Origin: Pyramidobacter sp.
Lineage (GTDB): Bacteria > Synergistota > Synergistia > Synergistales > Dethiosulfovibrionaceae
Assembly (NCBI GenBank): GCA_017940445.1
Contig: JAGAYQ010000273.1
Location: 1 to 9,472 of the forward strand
DNA: 9,472 bases
Direction of reading: 5' to 3'
The position numbers and the translations under genes were made by a program. The notes under the pieces were generated by a model. It was not told the origin of the DNA. It saw only the letters and a list, made by a program, of their open reading frames with translations, and made no database searches. How positions within the stretch are numbered: position 1 is the stretch's first letter; each line of letters opens with the position of its first letter. Below, in pieces: positions 8,345 to 9,472 of the stretch.

Positions 8345-8369
8345 CATGAAACATAAGATTGGCTTCATG
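8345..8369. repeat. Short inverted repeat at the adaptor transcription start
   Basis: CATGAA (8345-8350) and TTCATG (8364-8369) are perfect inverted copies with a 13-base spacer, lying right after the predicted transcription start of the adaptor operon. This position suits a repressor such as a TetR-type regulator, which often controls RND pumps, but six-base arms can easily arise by chance. No regulator gene is seen next to it. Confidence 0.3.
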
Positions 8370-8398
8370 GCAAAAGAGTTTTTTTTCGGAGGCAAAAC

Positions 8399-9472
8399 AT
8401 GAAAAAATCATCTTCTTTTTCATGGCTCAAACTGGCAGGCGGCATTGCGATGATCGCTGCGGCCTGTCTGGGCATCGAAGAGTTCCGCCGGCGGCAGACG
8501 CCCGTCGAGGAGCCGGAGATCGTGCGTCCTGTGCGCACGACTGTGCTGGGGAATTATTCAGGCGGCACTGTGCAGCATTATTTCGGCACCGTGCAGGGCG
8601 CTCAGCGCGTCAACCTGTCGTTCCGCGTTTCCGGTACGCTGAAGGAGCTTCCGGCGGAAAAGGGCGCGATGGTGAAAAAAGGCGATGTCCTTGCTCGTCT
8701 CGACCCGCGCGATTTCCGCACGCGCCTGGAACAGGCGCAGGGAGTGCTCGCTCAGGCGCGCGCGCAGTACAGCGACGCTGCGGCCAACTTCAAGCGCTAC
8801 GAAGAACTGTATAAGCAGAAGGTCATTGCCGCCGCAAAATATGACGGCTACAAGGCGCAGCTGAGCGTGACAAGGTCGGCCGTGAAGCAGGCTGAAGCCG
8901 GCGTGTCCGCTGCGCGCGACGCTCTGCGCGACACCGAGCTGCGCGCCCCCTTCGACGGCGTCGTCGCCGAGCGGATGACCGAGAACTTTCAGGACGTGGT
9001 CGCCAAGCAGCCCGTGCTGAGTCTTCAAAACATCTCGACGCTGGAGATCGTTTTCAGCGTTCCCGATTCCGACGTACAGCGTGCGCCGGTGCCGTCGAAG
9101 ATCGACATGAAAGGTTTGGCGCGCGCCTCGGAAGCGTTTTCGCTGACGGCGCGGTTCGATGCCATTCCGGGACGGGATTTCCCTGTGAAGCTGAAAGAGT
9201 TCGGAGCACAGGCCGATCCCGGTACAAAGACGTATCCCGTCACCGTGACCATGCCTCAGCCGGAAGGCGCGCGCGTGCTTCCGGGAATGGCGGTGAGCGT
9301 GGCGGTGGATTATGGCGGAAGCCGGAAGCAGGAGACGACGTTCCTCGTGCCGCAGTCGGCTATCCTCGGCGATGTCGTGATGCGCTCCGTCTGGCGCTGC
9401 AAAGACGGCTCCGTCGAGTCGATCCCTGTGGCGGTCCTTGCGGCGCACGGGAACAGCGTCGAGATCAGCGCC
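8399..9472 (+). CDS. RND efflux periplasmic adaptor (HlyD/AcrA family), 3' end beyond window
   Basis: The reading frame gives 358 residues and is open at the window end, so only a short C-terminal part is missing. It is a membrane fusion protein linking an inner-membrane RND pump to an outer-membrane channel. An N-terminal membrane anchor or signal segment runs about 10-26; AAAC at 20-23 is only a weak lipobox, so lipidation is uncertain. The first lipoyl half includes FRVSGTLKELPAEKGAMVKK and GDVLARLDP (75-103). An alanine- and glutamine-rich coiled-coil hairpin covers about 105-175. The second lipoyl half has the classic LRAPFDGVVAER (181-192). A beta-barrel domain follows (about 213-305, with LPGMAVSV at 294-301), and the membrane-proximal domain begins at VPQSAI (317-322). 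GGAGG (8388-8392) sits 6 bases before the ATG. The pump gene probably follows outside the window; the substrate cannot be told. Confidence 0.93.
   Translation, partial: MKKSSSFSWLKLAGGIAMIAAACLGIEEFRRRQTPVEEPEIVRPVRTTVLGNYSGGTVQHYFGTVQGAQRVNLSFRVSGTLKELPAEKGAMVKKGDVLARLDPRDFRTRLEQAQGVLAQARAQYSDAAANFKRYEELYKQKVIAAAKYDGYKAQLSVTRSAVKQAEAGVSAARDALRDTELRAPFDGVVAERMTENFQDVVAKQPVLSLQNISTLEIVFSVPDSDVQRAPVPSKIDMKGLARASEAFSLTARFDAIPGRDFPVKLKEFGAQADPGTKTYPVTVTMPQPEGARVLPGMAVSVAVDYGGSRKQETTFLVPQSAILGDVVMRSVWRCKDGSVESIPVAVLAAHGNSVEISA

Noticed and set aside
8558..9448. A 296-codon minus-strand frame at the right end
   Set aside because: It is the in-register shadow of the adaptor gene, whose frame is open from 8399 to the window end and carries clear HlyD/AcrA motifs.

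Overview
The window looks like a chromosomal stretch of a diderm (Gram-negative type) anaerobe or fermenter. It encodes a periplasmic solute-binding protein, an RND-type periplasmic adaptor and a glycolytic-type pyruvate,phosphate dikinase (PPDK) that resembles the Clostridium symbiosum enzyme in length and motifs. Coding DNA is GC-rich with a strong third-position bias, Shine-Dalgarno sites are strong, and a tripartite tricarboxylate transporter (TTT) operon is joined to a PdxA-like gene. Together these suggest Synergistota (Pyramidobacter-like), but that placement is an inference from style and recalled families, not a database result.

Layout. Bases 28-375 hold the C-terminal part of a MATE-family efflux transporter, broken or cut at its 5' side by an in-frame stop at 25-27. 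A strong hairpin terminator (387-435) closes it. A regulatory gap follows with a 10-bp inverted repeat (456-465/517-526) and a good extended -10 promoter (539-567). The promoter starts a compact four-gene plus-strand operon: tctC (695-1666), tctB (1682-2131), tctA (2136-3653) and a pdxA-family dehydrogenase (3689-4684), ended by a 17-bp-stem terminator (4702-4747). Next is a single-gene unit for a low-molecular-weight protein-tyrosine phosphatase (4851-5315) with its own perfect TATAAT extended -10 box. It converges on ppdK (minus strand, 8012-5376) across a 60-base gap with one shared hairpin.

The 386-base divergent gap 8013-8398 holds a perfect-consensus promoter for ppdK (TTGACA, 17 bp, TATAAT), a roughly 140-base structured ppdK leader, and a separate plus-strand promoter for an RND/HlyD periplasmic adaptor gene. 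That gene starts at 8399 and runs off the window end.

How the genes work together. The TTT proteins form a binding-protein-dependent secondary importer for a carboxylate. The co-transcribed PdxA-like enzyme probably oxidises that substrate or a derivative of it. Its metal-binding histidines are kept, but several residues that bind hydroxythreonine phosphate in E. coli PdxA are changed, so a catabolic role is more likely than vitamin B6 synthesis. PPDK interconverts pyruvate and PEP in central metabolism. The phosphatase and the efflux adaptor appear unrelated to the import operon. I saw no tRNA, rRNA, CRISPR array, insertion sequence or phage gene. The most interesting points are the atypical PdxA homologue in the TTT operon, the cysteine-rich binding protein, and a ppdK leader whose hairpin loop is complementary to the gene's own ribosome-binding site.
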